The position numbers and the translations under genes were made by a program. From contig NC_086366.1 of assembly GCF_036324505.1 (NCBI RefSeq), positions 15,811,427 through 15,875,426 on the forward strand: a stretch of DNA of 64,000 nucleotides, in the 5' to 3' direction. Position 1 is the first letter of the stretch. Every line of letters begins with the position of its first letter. The notes under the pieces were generated by a model. It did no database searches. It was not told the origin of the DNA and saw nothing but the letters and a program-made list of their open reading frames with translations. Shown here piece after piece: positions 20,481 to 33,260 of this stretch. The stretch is from Eleginops maclovinus. Its lineage: Eukaryota; Chordata; Actinopteri; Perciformes; Eleginopidae.

Positions 20481-23400
20481 GTTATAGTCTGTTATTTCAC
20501 GTGGGTGAGTAAGACCAAACTATACTCATCTTGCTGCGCCTTGGTTTTAAAGCTGAAGCACAAATGAGAAAAAAAAGAGAACAGCATTTGTTAATGTTTT
20601 TTATACAGTAGAGTAGTCAGCTCAATAGCAGTGTAAGCTGTTGTTTGTTTAACAGAGTGTCTTCTACTCTGCTTGAGGACACTTTGGAGGCTGAATATGT
20701 GCTTAACAACCACCTTTTAAAACTGAAACCCATAGTTGTGCTTCTTTTTTAATAACATAATTTAAAACACGCTTTAAAATGTTGAGTTCAAAATGTATTC
20801 ATTACTATATCCTACTTTTCTTTAAGGCATTTGCTTTTCCCACTTAGTAAGAATTCAGCAACAATAATGAATTAAAGCACTTCTAAGGCAAAACATGCTT
20901 ATTACAATCTCCATTGCCACAACTTTGAAGTTATCCTGTTTTCTGTGTTCTTTTACTACAGTATCCCACCTCAGTCTGTGTTCAAAGAAAAAACTTATTT
21001 TCTTTTCTTTATAAACAAATCTACAGCATGGACAGGGTTTCTTCCCAGTTAATTTTTTTAGGAAGGGAAGATGTGTTTGTATGTTTGTATTTGAAAATGT
21101 TTTATGTTTTCGTGAAGTATAAATAAAGAAATGTATGTGTGCTTAATGGACAGGTGTTGTTTGAACAGAAATGTGCAAAATATTGAGAGGGACAGGATTT
21201 ACTAATGTAAGGTACTTTATGGTGAAACTCTTTCCAGTCCTAACTCAAAGAGTGCCCGGCTTCTTTTAAGCTGCCTATTACATTTATACTTGAAACTGAT
21301 ACTTAATGCTGAAGAGGTGGCACACTTCTCAAAATTGGATAACAAAATCACATTAGAATTTCACATTTTAGTGGTACTGCTTGAATGGGAATTAAACTCT
21401 GTAGTAGATTATTAATAAGTGTGACCAATTCAACTCATCTTGTTTGTGTGCTTTAATGTTTCAACCCTCCCCAACACATTCTCACCTGAAACAGCACATT
21501 TGGAATATCTTGTGGGAATCACGGTGCTACAAAGAACCATGCATGACAACGTTGAATTTCATTTCCCTTTTTCATTGTGTCAAGACAGCACAAAGGCTGC
21601 TAATTGCACAATCTATTCTCTGAGACTGTGTGTCAGTCCTCATTCCATGGATGAGTAGATAACATTTAGAGCTTCACTCTAATGCTGCAGCCGTCCCTAT
21701 CACTACAGATTGAATTCCACACATCAAATTTATTTCAGATGTTATTATCTGTGGCAGCTTGCCAGTTCTGCCTGCCACTCACACTACATCTCCACAAGGT
21801 GTTTTCTGCTCACAGCTTAGGCCGGTCTGCTTTATTTTTCGACAACATATCATTGGTGCATCAGTCTGCACCTGGTGGAGATGTGCTCACTAAGTTATAT
21901 TTTCACATTTTGTATTTTTGTTGGATTGGTAATAATGTGATTTACAGTACGTCTGATATTTCATATCAGTTCTTTTGCAGCCACAACATCCCACACTACT
22001 CCTAACTTTAGTTTTCACTCTTCGGTGATGCCCTACATTTCTGCATGGCATTCCTTTGCTCATGAGAATAGATTGGGTTCCTGGGTCTCTCTAAGAAGAG
22101 AAGCCCAGCATCTCTGTCTCCACGAGCAGGATGAATAATGGATGGGAATGGATCCGATGACTGAACTGCTTTATTTGGATACTCTGTAGTAATGGCCATA
22201 CATTGCCCCCATGTTATGTGTTCGGTAGTGTATGCTCACTCTGCGTATCATGCAAGGAATGGTCAGGAAGAGGTTAAGTAGTTTATTTTGAAAATGTTGC
22301 CGAAGAGCAGACTACTGGTTATTTCATTTAAGAGGGCAGTCGGCTGTATTTTTTATTTAAATTAGTAGGGAAAGTGGTGAAAGATTTTCACCAAGGCCTC
22401 TTTCTCAGTTAATGTTTAATTAGAAATGCAATGGTTTTAAATTAAGATTTCTTTCCCCCTTGGTATGAAATCAATCAAATTAACAGAAATTGAATTATTT
22501 GAGATGGTAATCTACTTAGGCAAACCATTCACCATGAAAATGTTTTCCTCCTGTTGTAACTGAAAGAATAATTGAATCAGACCCTTGTAAGTGACCCTGA
22601 ATAGCTGAGCAAGAACAACGCTTATTGAAATGAAATGTAGATTCTGTTATCCTTAGACCACATAAGTGAACAGGCAGAGGTATGTAAAATTCAATTTACC
22701 ACACATAATATGTACACAGACTCCACATGTATCAAATGTTATAGAGCAGGAGAGAACAGAGAGCAATATAATGAACTGCAATGTATGTGGAAATGTGTGT
22801 TAGCAAGTCTGTGCCCTGTCCAGATCCACAAGAAGTCGCATTTTGGTTTAAGACTTGTTTTAACACAACAGCATTTATAAAGAAGAATAGCGCTACTGCA
22901 GATTTCTGTTTCTTTCCTCTCCCATAGCAAATTATTACAGGAAATTATATTCCAAAAATATATCACCACAGGTCATCAATTCTTTATACCTGCAAGGGAT
23001 GAATCATGTGCACTCAATTGGTTTCCTGCCTTTTTTTGTTAGATGTAGGACCCACTTGTAAATCACATTAATGTATGTTTTGAGAAAGGAAATCTCATAT
23101 TTGAAAAATTTACAGGAGAATTTTGTCAAGCTATTTATTGTTAATTTCAAAAGCAGCTAGAGTACGTTGAGTGTATGATATGTCATTAAAACCATGATAT
23201 TATTGTGAATTCATAGCTTGTTTGGTTGAACTGCAAACAGGCCTGCATGCACATCCTTACATTTTGTGCCTCAGTTTATTTGAAGCAACAAGATTCTTTT
23301 CAATCCTCAATAAATGTGTTTAAATGGCATATAGTAATGACATTCATCACTCTCCGTCTTTTCCCCAGCAAACAACACGCATTTACTTAATTGTTAGACA

Positions 23401-23850
23401 CATGCTTCACATTTTATCAGCCAATGCATGCACAGGCAATTTTGCATCCCAGCAAATACAAAGGCATACAGCAGGTGATTGTAATAAATCATGATTCACA
23501 TGGTACCTTACAGAGGCTTAAAGGTAATACATTTGTCAGGGTATAATGTATGTCAAGTTTGCTCGATGGGCCTGAGTGTGCCTTTCTTGTCTCTATATGT
23601 GTGGAAGAGAAATATTGTTTCAGTCCTCCCATTTATATTAGTCTGTACACTGAAAAGCCATCTCACTCTACATTTTTTTGGCCACTTCAACCCTCCCAAG
23701 AGCTTGAAAGGATGTTATTGACCTACTTACAGCTTTTATCTGTTTCAAGAAGTCTCTACTTATCTCTACATATTTTAACTGTTTTCCTCACTTAAAGATT
23801 ATAGAAAACAGGTATCCATTATCCGCTATTCACATTTTGAACAATAATTA
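20481..23850. other. Intergenic non-coding region
   Basis: Would be intergenic if the two candidate exons are real. A 107-codon frame at 21682-22005 on the plus strand has no recognised domain, and I treat it as chance. No tRNA, snRNA or repeat family recognised. Confidence 0.45.
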
Positions 23851-23854
23851 AACA

Positions 23855-23990
23855 TAATATTTCAACCTTTAAGTTGAGTATTTCTACCATTTTCCATTCC
23901 TTTTAACTATTTAGCTAATATTTCAAACATTCATCCTTTTAGCTAACGATTGCGACCGTGTATTCATTACTTTTAGACCACAATTCAATG
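23855..23990 (+). repeat. Degenerate short tandem units with TATTTCAAC and TTTTAGCTAA words
   Basis: Three to four imperfect units of roughly 28-40 bp can be read: ATATTTCAACCTTTAAGTTG, TATTTCTACC..CCTTTTAACTATTTAGCTAA, TATTTCAAACATTCATCCTTTTAGCTAA, then ATTGCGACCGTGTATTCATTACTTTTAGACCA. The shared order is TATTTCNAC - ATTCATNC - TTTTAGCTAA. Probably an old minisatellite-like or dispersed repeat. Confidence 0.5.
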
Positions 23991-26900
23991 CAATCCCAAT
24001 TGCAAATGGGTGTTCTCAACTTTACTCATTAGAAATTTATTTTTAAATTAAACATTTTTTTTGGTTCAATTGTGCTAGGCCTACTCCCCTGACAACTGCA
24101 GATGCCATTTGTGGAACAGGTGAATTTAAAATGTAGCCACTGAGCAGTTTAAAGGTTTCCCACTCCAGGATGTATTAGAGACCTTTAAATGGATCATTTC
24201 CCACTGGGATGATACACCATTAACATAAAATACTCCTATCATCATCGTGAGAAGCAGATACACACTCAAAATCACAATGAATAATTTGCTCAACAGGAAT
24301 TGAGAATACAAAAAGGACAGAGTTTTATGATTTCATATTGAAAAAGAAAACCAGTGCATGTATTGCAATTTTCACGCTTTACTGGAATTATGAGCACAGC
24401 TGGAACACCGGGCTGAAAATATCTACATGCAGTTGACAGAACAGCATCATGCAGGGTCAGGGTCATTAGCATCAAACTGTCCATGACTATTGCTGCTGGG
24501 AGCAAAACGGCTGGTGGCTACCTAATGAACAACACCATGCCCACAATGTTCCACATTAGGTTAAGAGTGTAATCAATATAAATAAATATAACAAGTACAT
24601 TTAAGCATGAACCTACATCTTTGTGTATGAGTGTGTACATGTGTTAGTGTGACAGAAAAACTAACAATATTAAACCAAACCTTTTCTTTTCTTTTCACCT
24701 TCTCTTTGTCTTCTTCTTTGGCTATTTTCTTAATCAAGTTTTTACTCTTTTTATAAAACTATTTTTATTTTCCCATGCTGTCCCCTGATATTTTTCGTTG
24801 TCCTTTTATGTTTCCTAAATCAATAAGAATTGTTGTTGCTTTTAGTGGCAAATCTGCACATGGTACAAGTTAGTTAACAAAAAAAAAAGGTTAAGAGTGA
24901 AATGACAGATCAGAATTAGCTCGATACACGTATATCAATTTTCAAGCCAACATAAAACCAAGCAAAACCAAGGAACTTCAAACTGGTGTCTAATTTTTGG
25001 ACAAGACTGTATGGTGCTCCAAAGCATTAAAGCAGAAATGGACACTGTTCCAGATGTCAGTTTAAAGTCATTACTGCCCTTCCTTTGAATAGTATTAACT
25101 TAAAATAAGGACTAAGACCCATTTTCATTCTAATTAGGCAGAAAGATCTCATAAATTCAGCATGTATCTCCCAAACTCCTAAGGAATGATTTGACACCAG
25201 TGCCAAATTGGCTTGTCACTTATAGAGGCCACTTTATTCTGAAGATCTGCAGTATGTCATTTCAAGCCAATGTCAGCGTCCGGATTACAACTCTTGATCT
25301 GCTTGTGTAGGCATTAATTCATCTCTTACATTTCACAGATAAACGTTACTATTAATTAATTAATGTTATGCTGTTTTTCACTTTGTACAGAACAATTTAA
25401 GCCCATATTTCCTCCCAGATCTATCCTGTTTAATTGGAATGAATACACTGCAGAATACACACCAAAGACCAACTGAGCAGGAATCAAACCTCAGAAAATC
25501 CAATAAAAATTGTTTAACCTTGAAAGTGCATGCCGCAATCATCTGTAATCCAATTGGATACACAAATTAGTCTCAAAGACTATGGTTTCACACATCAAAA
25601 TTATTTCATTTTTCAATTACTAAAATCAAAGACACAATAATATGGCTCAGGAACATCCAATCACCTCTTAATATTTTTTTTAACCCTGACTGAAAATGTT
25701 TTGAAAAACAGGGAAAGGTTAATATCTTTCAACCCTTTTTAGAGAGGCGGTTTACCAGACAGATGCTCTAAGCAGAGTCAAACCTCCTGGAGAGTCATTT
25801 CTGTCGAATCATTCCTAAGAAACTATTGTTTTTCAACGGAGCACATTTTTTGTCTATCGTACACTTAAAGAAAAACATAGGCCTTCGATTGTAATTAACA
25901 AGAGGGATCTCATGATTTTATCTCCTCGGCTGTTGTTGATTTAAATAGATTTCATTGACTGCTACTGAAGCACTGACTGTTTGACCCCAGATTACATTAC
26001 GGCTTTAATTGAACTCTCAGATCCAGAAAGCCCTCTGGAAATCTCCCCGCTCAGATTACAGACAAAGGTGATGAGAGCATCTGCCCACCAGAAGCGTAAA
26101 GTGAAGATAACATCTGACAAGATAACAATATTCTTATATCTAATTGTAATACAACTCTTTATGAAATTAGCTTCAATCCTGTTGCTTTCTTTCTTTTTTT
26201 GTATATATCTTGCTAAGTAGGCATTATAGAAGCAGTATAGTTTTTATATGAGTTTTTATTTCAGCTATAATTTGATGGTTTAATTAGATGCTGGCCTGGT
26301 TGCTGGCCTGTAAACGGCTTTATAGTGTCCTAATTTCCATGTAGGTATTCATTGTTATTTTAATATTACACCACACTGTCCTAAGCTTCCTCTGTTATGC
26401 CCAGCAGGCTAAGAGAACCACAATTGTTGGATTAGTCTCTATTGTTCTTGTTTTGTGATTGAAATTAGTGGACATTGTTTTATTTCAGAGAATACAAATT
26501 TTAAAAAAGTACTTTATTGAACTTGCCGTCTTGAATGTGACTATTAGTTGGCATGTGTGACTATTTACTTTATGCTCTTCTAAACAGATGGCACAGATAT
26601 TTATTGTGAATTATCTGTAAATGTTCCTGCATTTTTTCACATAGTCATTTACAACACATGAGCAAACATGCCCCTCATTCACAGCATGTGGAATAACCGT
26701 CAACATCGAACCTTAACCAGGGCGTCAAATTCACTTCAGCTAGATGCCTTATATAAATTACAACGGTTGCATTTATTTTCCTGTTTTTCCAACCTTGTCT
26801 ATATGATTCTTGTTAAATGTGCTAAAAAGAAACAAATAACAATACGATCCAGTTTCAGTAATTCACCCAGTCCTATAAAGCTACTGTTATTAACTTTTTG

Positions 26901-28595
26901 AATCAGCTGCTGTGCGGAGGACACAGCTCATCGAGCAACAGTTTTAGCATTACAGATTGCTTTTCCTCCCCTGTGTTTAAAAAAGTTCCCTTGTTTAATA
27001 AATGAAAGGGGCTCTTGATACAAACAGACAGGAATTCATCAGGTGTGAAAAGCAGTGTTTTAGTCAGGTTTAATTGGGTCTCTTTTCATATTTCTTTTTG
27101 CTCTTTTATTCTGTTAGGATAAAGGGTACATTAAGCAGGTTTCACTGAGTTTAGTGAAAATGTGTAAGTATCTATGTTCATTTCTAAAGATGCTCAATAC
27201 ACTGCCTGTGTACTAATCAATCCTTTTCACAGCTTTAATAGTTGTTTTCTAATTACATGGCCTCCACCAACGACAGACCTTTGTTGGATTTGTATTCTTT
27301 GACATAATTTAATACGTAACCAATTTGAGGTTGATGGTCTTCAATTAAAATCCCCTCTAGTTCATTGTGAAAACACTTTTATAGCATTAGCAAATGCAAT
27401 GGACAGTAACAGACATGGTTCATAATAATGAGTTCATTCAAATCCTTGTGTACACTCTAAAGGTTTAAACATGTGGCCAAACAATACAAGGGTGGAGAGG
27501 TGTGGAGAAAAACACTTCTCTATAGGAGGATCCCAGCAGTGCACCATGTCATTAGGCCTGTAGTGCTCTGCAAAAAGGCAGCTGACACATACTGTAAGCA
27601 AAGAGAAAATCTAAGTAACCAGCATAATGTTCGAACAGCCCGATGTTGAGACAGTCCACCTGAATCTATATTGTTGTAGTGTATGACAACAGGGTATTAG
27701 AGCAATGTTTGATCATTTCAGACTGCATACTGTAATGGGCAGTGTGCATTGTGTTATTTACCAGTGGCTCTATATTGATTAGCATTATAATATTGTTACA
27801 TGTGTTCCTTACTGATAAAGAACATACATGTACCATAATCTGACAACATAACAATGTTTAAGGAGGCATTCTGCATAAGGATTACTTTTACGTGTGATAC
27901 TTTCATTACATCTTGCAAAAAATATTTTGTACCTTCACTTATGAATGATTTATTGTATTTACTCATTGTACTGTAAATTAAAAGAGGCCACATATGAGAT
28001 ACAGTATGATGAGACAATGCATTTGTTTTAATTAACTCATTTGCACACTGAATTATTCAAATCACAAGCCGGGGAGAATGATGGCTTGTGTTTATACAGT
28101 GACCCTAATTATCAAAAACTTCATTAGCAACATGCCCTGTCCTCGTATGTTGGCCTCATCATGTCTGTCATGTCGGCAAAATTAACACTTGTGAGGCCTA
28201 TCAGAATAACATCATGTATAATGCTCCAGTGTTTGACTGAGCACACACTAATTAAGGATTTTTAAAATTGCGTTCACATATTTGGGAATATCCTAAAGCT
28301 CAGCAGTTTGAGCATAATCCCTCTAGTATGCAGACACCATGTTGCTATAATGAAAAGATGACTAACAACATATTTTAAACCTCCAAAGAATATTCTTCTC
28401 TCCAGTCATGTACGTGTGTGATTACATTTATCTAAAAGTAACATGTCATTGGTAAGTAATTAGCTAAGTAAACAGATATTGCACATCATTAACATATTTT
28501 ACCCATCTTTTATTAGATGTTTAATATAATTATTACGTTTTTTTCTCTTTACATCTTCCTGTGAGTCATCACATCACTACAAAGTACCCTTTTCA
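23991..28595. other. Intergenic non-coding region with ATTA-rich stretches
   Basis: No gene evidence. The stretches 25110-25340, 25950-26360 and 28030-28260 have little simple sequence and many ATTA/TAATTA words. They resemble the conserved non-coding elements that fill gene deserts around developmental and neural genes. This is an impression from texture, not from alignment. Confidence 0.35.
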
Positions 28596-28775
28596 TTGGT
28601 CGTGGATCTCACATCTGTGACTGTGGGCTGTGCACTGATCTTTGAATCAGGGGACACTGGCTCCATCCCCACTGCAGTCAGCATGTTGATGTGTCCCTGG
28701 GCAAGACACCTCACACCAAATTGCTCAATGGGGGGATTGTCCACAGTATTGAATGTATGCAATGCAATGTCACAA
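28596..28775 (+). repeat. SINE-like dispersed repeat, copy 1
   Basis: The left part carries TTTGAATCAGGGGACACTGG and GGCTCCATCCCC, the second resembling a pol III B box (GGTTCRANYCY). It is followed by GTGTCCCTGGGCAAGACACC (about 28691-28710), CAAATTGCTCAATGGGGGGA and TGTCCACAG. This order matches a tRNA-like repeat family common in fish, and the GTGTCCNTGGGCAAGA word is shared with the copy at 38315-38495. No poly(A) tail or target duplication could be defined. A frame of about 60 codons on each strand here is not a gene. Confidence 0.6.
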
Positions 28776-31700
28776 AAACAAGCCTAAATCTTCATTCCTT
28801 TTTGGTGTTATGAAGTTCAATACCAAAATAATATTTTTTCTCACTTTACTAATTATTACTTCGGTTCAAAAGAAGGGAAACCAGGCTCTTATTCTATGAA
28901 TTCCTGCTTTGTAAAACAAGATATTCATGAACATAAACAATTGAAAAAGAAAAGATCTTGTTGCTCTCAATATTAATCTTTACATCTCAAGAACCCAACC
29001 TCCTTAACTCGCAATGGTTTTGCTGTGTTTGTGAATAACAGTTTGCTGTAAAATAGCTTCCAAAACGTTTCCTTGTGGAACATAAAAAGCAAAAATCAGT
29101 GGAGGTCATTAGAATTGACATGGTGAGCCCGCTGGCCTCTGCCCATCCCTTTCATCCCCTGCCTGGCCTCTAGATACTCCCGTACTCATCCTCGATCTGA
29201 CCTTTGGTTTGATGTCTTCCAGCTGGATGTCCAGTGGCAGGCTTTAAAAGCGAGATAAAATACTGGAAGTGGCTGGCAGACATTAATTTACTTTTTCTGT
29301 GAAAACTTGGTCCTCTAAAGCTCTACTTGCAATGCTAGGATGGAGAATTTATTACAGTCCATTCAAAAATACTTATCACCAGGGTGAGCTTTATAAATTG
29401 CTTCAGTAGGTCAGTACTGATTAAGTGAAAATATAGACTCCATTACTATGCTGTGTACTTATTTCGGTTGAATTTACCATTTCAGTGAAAAAAAGGGAAA
29501 TAAGTATTTTTGATACACAAAATTATAGTTAGCAATTGTTAGCCTTTTTCTTGAACAATACTGAATAATTTCTCATGACTAAGAATTCATATAAAAGTAA
29601 TTGGTTGAGATTTTGAGTTTTTGTTTTGTTGTAAGAGTTATAAGCAATAATACAAAACAGAGACAATACAGCCTCTTTGACACAGCAGTGCTCAATTCTA
29701 ACTTCATTATGTTTTTTAGAATATCTACCTGAAGTTCACATGAACAGCATCTTTTCTGGCCTCGGATTCAAAATGAAGACAGATGCTTTTTCTCCTGTCA
29801 TTATTTAACCAACAATTGGCCTATGAGGTTCATGCCTCTCTATCTGACAAGGACTTAATGAGCTAACCTACTCTAATCTACACTAAGTGTGAAATGGAAT
29901 TGAATTTAATATGCTCTTCCCTCATAAGTGGAACTTAATAAAACAAAGTACTGCAGCTCGTACCCCATCAACAATGTTCAGCTGGGGATGCATTCTGCTT
30001 TATATTTCCTCTGTGTGCCATAACAGGTCACTGTTAGAAATAACGATGAAACCAACACTTTATTCTCAGCTGTATTGTCTCCTAATCTGTGTTGATATAC
30101 CGAACACCTAATGCCTGCCAGAAATATTACATTTAAATACTGTGTATAAGTCACTGCAGCTATCTATGTGACAGTGATCTCAGCATCAAGTCGAAGATTC
30201 ATGCCTGAGTATGTTGATGTACAGTCAGTTTCACAAAGTTTAAAAAGTGAGAGACAATTCAACTTTTATCAAAGATACTTCAAATTAGTTTACAACTTAG
30301 GCTGAAGTTATATCATATACAAGATAAACCCAATAGTAACAGAAAATAAAAGATAAGTATTTTTGTCACACTAATTAATGCTTGTTTCTTCTGACTTTTC
30401 CCTATTGTCTTGCCTTTTTCTTCAGAAACACTGAATACTGTCTCATACATGTTCAGATATAAGGAAAACCCTGTGGTGGGAGAGTAACATGTTTATATTG
30501 CTCTGTTTGAATGGAATTCACTCTGTCTAAAGGTTAAAACAAACTTGAAATATTATTGATATATATTATAACACTTTATATCTTCTTGTTTGAAGTGTAA
30601 AATATGTTTAAGATAACCACTAACCACAAACAGCTGGCTCATTTTTATGTGAAGGTATCAATATTCTCTTCTTTCTGAACACAATGGGCAGTGATTGCAG
30701 GGGGGATCTGGCAAAATGTCAAGTCCATCCACAAATACAAAACATATCAACAATATATAAATGATACTGTTGCCTGTACTATATTATTGAACTTTGTTAA
30801 ATAAATGTCACACCATCCAAATAATAATACTTAAACTGTTATATTCTTCATTGCCATATTAGTTTGAATAACTTATTTTTTCCCAGCATGAATGTATGAT
30901 TTTTTTTTAAATTACTCTTCCTTCTGCTGCACAGGTAACTGATCTGGAGTTATATTTCATGTATTATCACAAAAGAATGATTTTGTCTGCATATTCATCC
31001 ATTACAAAGGTGCTTGCCGCAGACTGCAGGTATTATCACCTAATCAGAATAGCTGAATACTGACTCATATCAGATATCTTTATTAAAACATGTCCAGGTC
31101 TACAATCCAGCACCTGCCTATTTAACAAGCACATGCTGTTCATTAAGTCTCCTTTTTTTCTGTCAGTCATATCTCACCCTGGCCATAACTCAGCTGGGGA
31201 CATCAATGATAACAGCACAATCATGGGCCTTTTCAATTAGTTTCTGAGATGAAAAATATATAATCCTCATCCTTCATGCCAGGATGCTCTTCCAGATTAC
31301 AACACAGTCTGTATTAATCATAAATTGTATGAAGAAGAAGTCTGTGCTTGCATAGCGCTGCCAGTCATTGTCTAGCTCTGGGCACTGATAACTACTCACG
31401 CACAAGCATAACAAAGACAATTAGGGGTTGAATTGTGTGTTTATGTTCTACTTATTGTGTTTTTTTATTCTGAGCAATAAATACTAAAATTGACTCAAAG
31501 CCCTTCAAGTCCTGGGGCTGTTGGCGAAACATTTGCAGAAAACAAGATGCTGCATAATGTTCATTTATGCTAATTGAGCTTCACTGCACTTAGCTAAAGG
31601 TGAAGGGACTTGAATACCAACCACACAGCCTGTGATAAAGAGCTCAATAATTCTGGGATTTCTTTCCTGCACACTAAGAAATGTCCATGTTACGAAAACA

Positions 31701-32239
31701 AACCATTAGGTTGCTAATTTACACAGGGAATGCTCATAATAATTTAAAAACTCATATTGTCAATATACTATAATATACCATCTGATAATAGAACCAAACA
31801 AAGGGCATGGGAAAACACATATTAATGAATTAAAATTTTAAAAATGCCATTTAGGGAGAGAATCAGCAATGAAATGCAACAAGTTAGGCCTATTAGGCTG
31901 GTGCTCAATTTATTGTAGAGTAGCCCCAATGCTCTGACATTTTCTTGCATTAAAGGCTCATTCACACAAAAGTAGCTGAAGGAAAATGACAGCTTCCACC
32001 CAAAGGAGAGGGTAGAAAGATTGCGTTTCCCTTTATCCTTTAGATACTCATGATGAAAGGTGAAAGGGTCAGGTGGAAGATGTTCCACAAACAGGAAGTT
32101 ATTTATTGTAGTCTGGTCCGCAGTTTGGAATACTGGCAGAGGGGCTGTGACTCACGGCTCATGGACGTGATTAAGGTAAAATACCACTTTAGGTTCAGTC
32201 ACCTACACTTTCCTGTCATCATTTGCATCGTGAACATGC
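28776..32239. other. Intergenic non-coding region
   Basis: No exon recognised. The stretches 29100-29300 and 30920-31310 have little simple sequence and contain many short mixed-composition words, including TTCAATTAGTTTCTGAGATG near 31232, and could be conserved regulatory DNA. An 88-codon minus-strand frame at 31822-32088 has no recognised domain. Confidence 0.35.
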
Positions 32240-33260
32240 GTCCATAAAACTGCAAATCGAAGAAACGATACGCCATAGCTTAGGCCAGTAGCGAGTCGTG
32301 ACATACATACCTAGGCCATGACCTCCCTTCCCTCGTTGAAAAGAAAAAAATGTTTTATCAATGCAACAGAGAGAGAAAGAGTAATTACAAAAAAGCGACT
32401 TATTTATTAAGCAAAACGTTTTATCTACAAATTAAAAATACTAATAATCATATCATCACACAAGCTGCGAGTACTTCAGCGATATATTCAAACAACTGCC
32501 CCGGGTGCAAAACGCATGAATGACAGCACCCCTCTACCACACAAAACACAATTGATATGAACACCTATCATGACAATGCGCACACAGCCAGGTAACAATG
32601 GACAGCGATCCTTGCATTTTGGAACACAACACAAGCAAGATTGTTAAAACCGGCACAGCTATTTCAAAATATATTCATTAATTTGGGGATACATTTATAG
32701 GCAGAATGAATTAAGTCGGCACGGCGGCCTACATTAAAATAACTTTGGCCTACCCTTGCCGATCCTGTCATCCAGTTGTTGGTATAACTGCTGATATTAA
32801 AATGCTTCTCTAAACTTCTTGAAGATACAAAAAATACACAGTTTTCTTAATTTTGTTAAACTTCAGAATTTGTATTTATCGCTATACAAATGACAACGTT
32901 GTTTTGCCTCAAAGTGGGCGGAGCCGTAATTTCGCCCGGAGGTGACGCATGGGTTACTCTCAGCTAATTGACTTTAGCTCTGATGCTAACCTGATGCTAA
33001 CTAGGTACTTTTCCACTAGTTTGACAGCGGGCGGATCTTGTCATAAGGTCCGCGATAATAAAGCCCACCAATTTAAAGAGAAGATATGATTGGTCAATTG
33101 TACGACAATTGTATTAGCTTAACAACATGTGAACAAATAGGATAAAATGTAAAGGGCGAAAGTTTTCACTGACTCCATAGCAACATTACACTTCCTGTTA
33201 ACAACCGCTAAGCACCATGGTATCTATTTTTGAATTTGGATTTGAAGACAATGTCGTGTT
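32240..33260. promoter_or_regulatory. CpG-denser island with promoter-like words
   Basis: CG dinucleotides are frequent from about 32240 to 33240 compared with the flanks. Words seen include a GC box (GGGCGGAGCC, 32917-32926), an inverted CCAAT (ATTGG, about 33089), a perfect inverted repeat CAATTGT-ACG-ACAATTG at 33095-33111, and a repeated GATGCTAAC (near 32982 and 32992). Near 33217 an ATG in a strong context (CACCATGG) opens only 26 codons and has no donor I would trust. The block could be an unannotated transcription start, or a CpG-rich mobile element not yet depleted of CpG. I cannot decide. Confidence 0.3.

Noticed and set aside
28596..28775. Functional tRNA gene
   Set aside because: Only a B-box-like word is present. 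No cloverleaf, acceptor pairing or terminator could be drawn, and the segment fits a SINE-like repeat.
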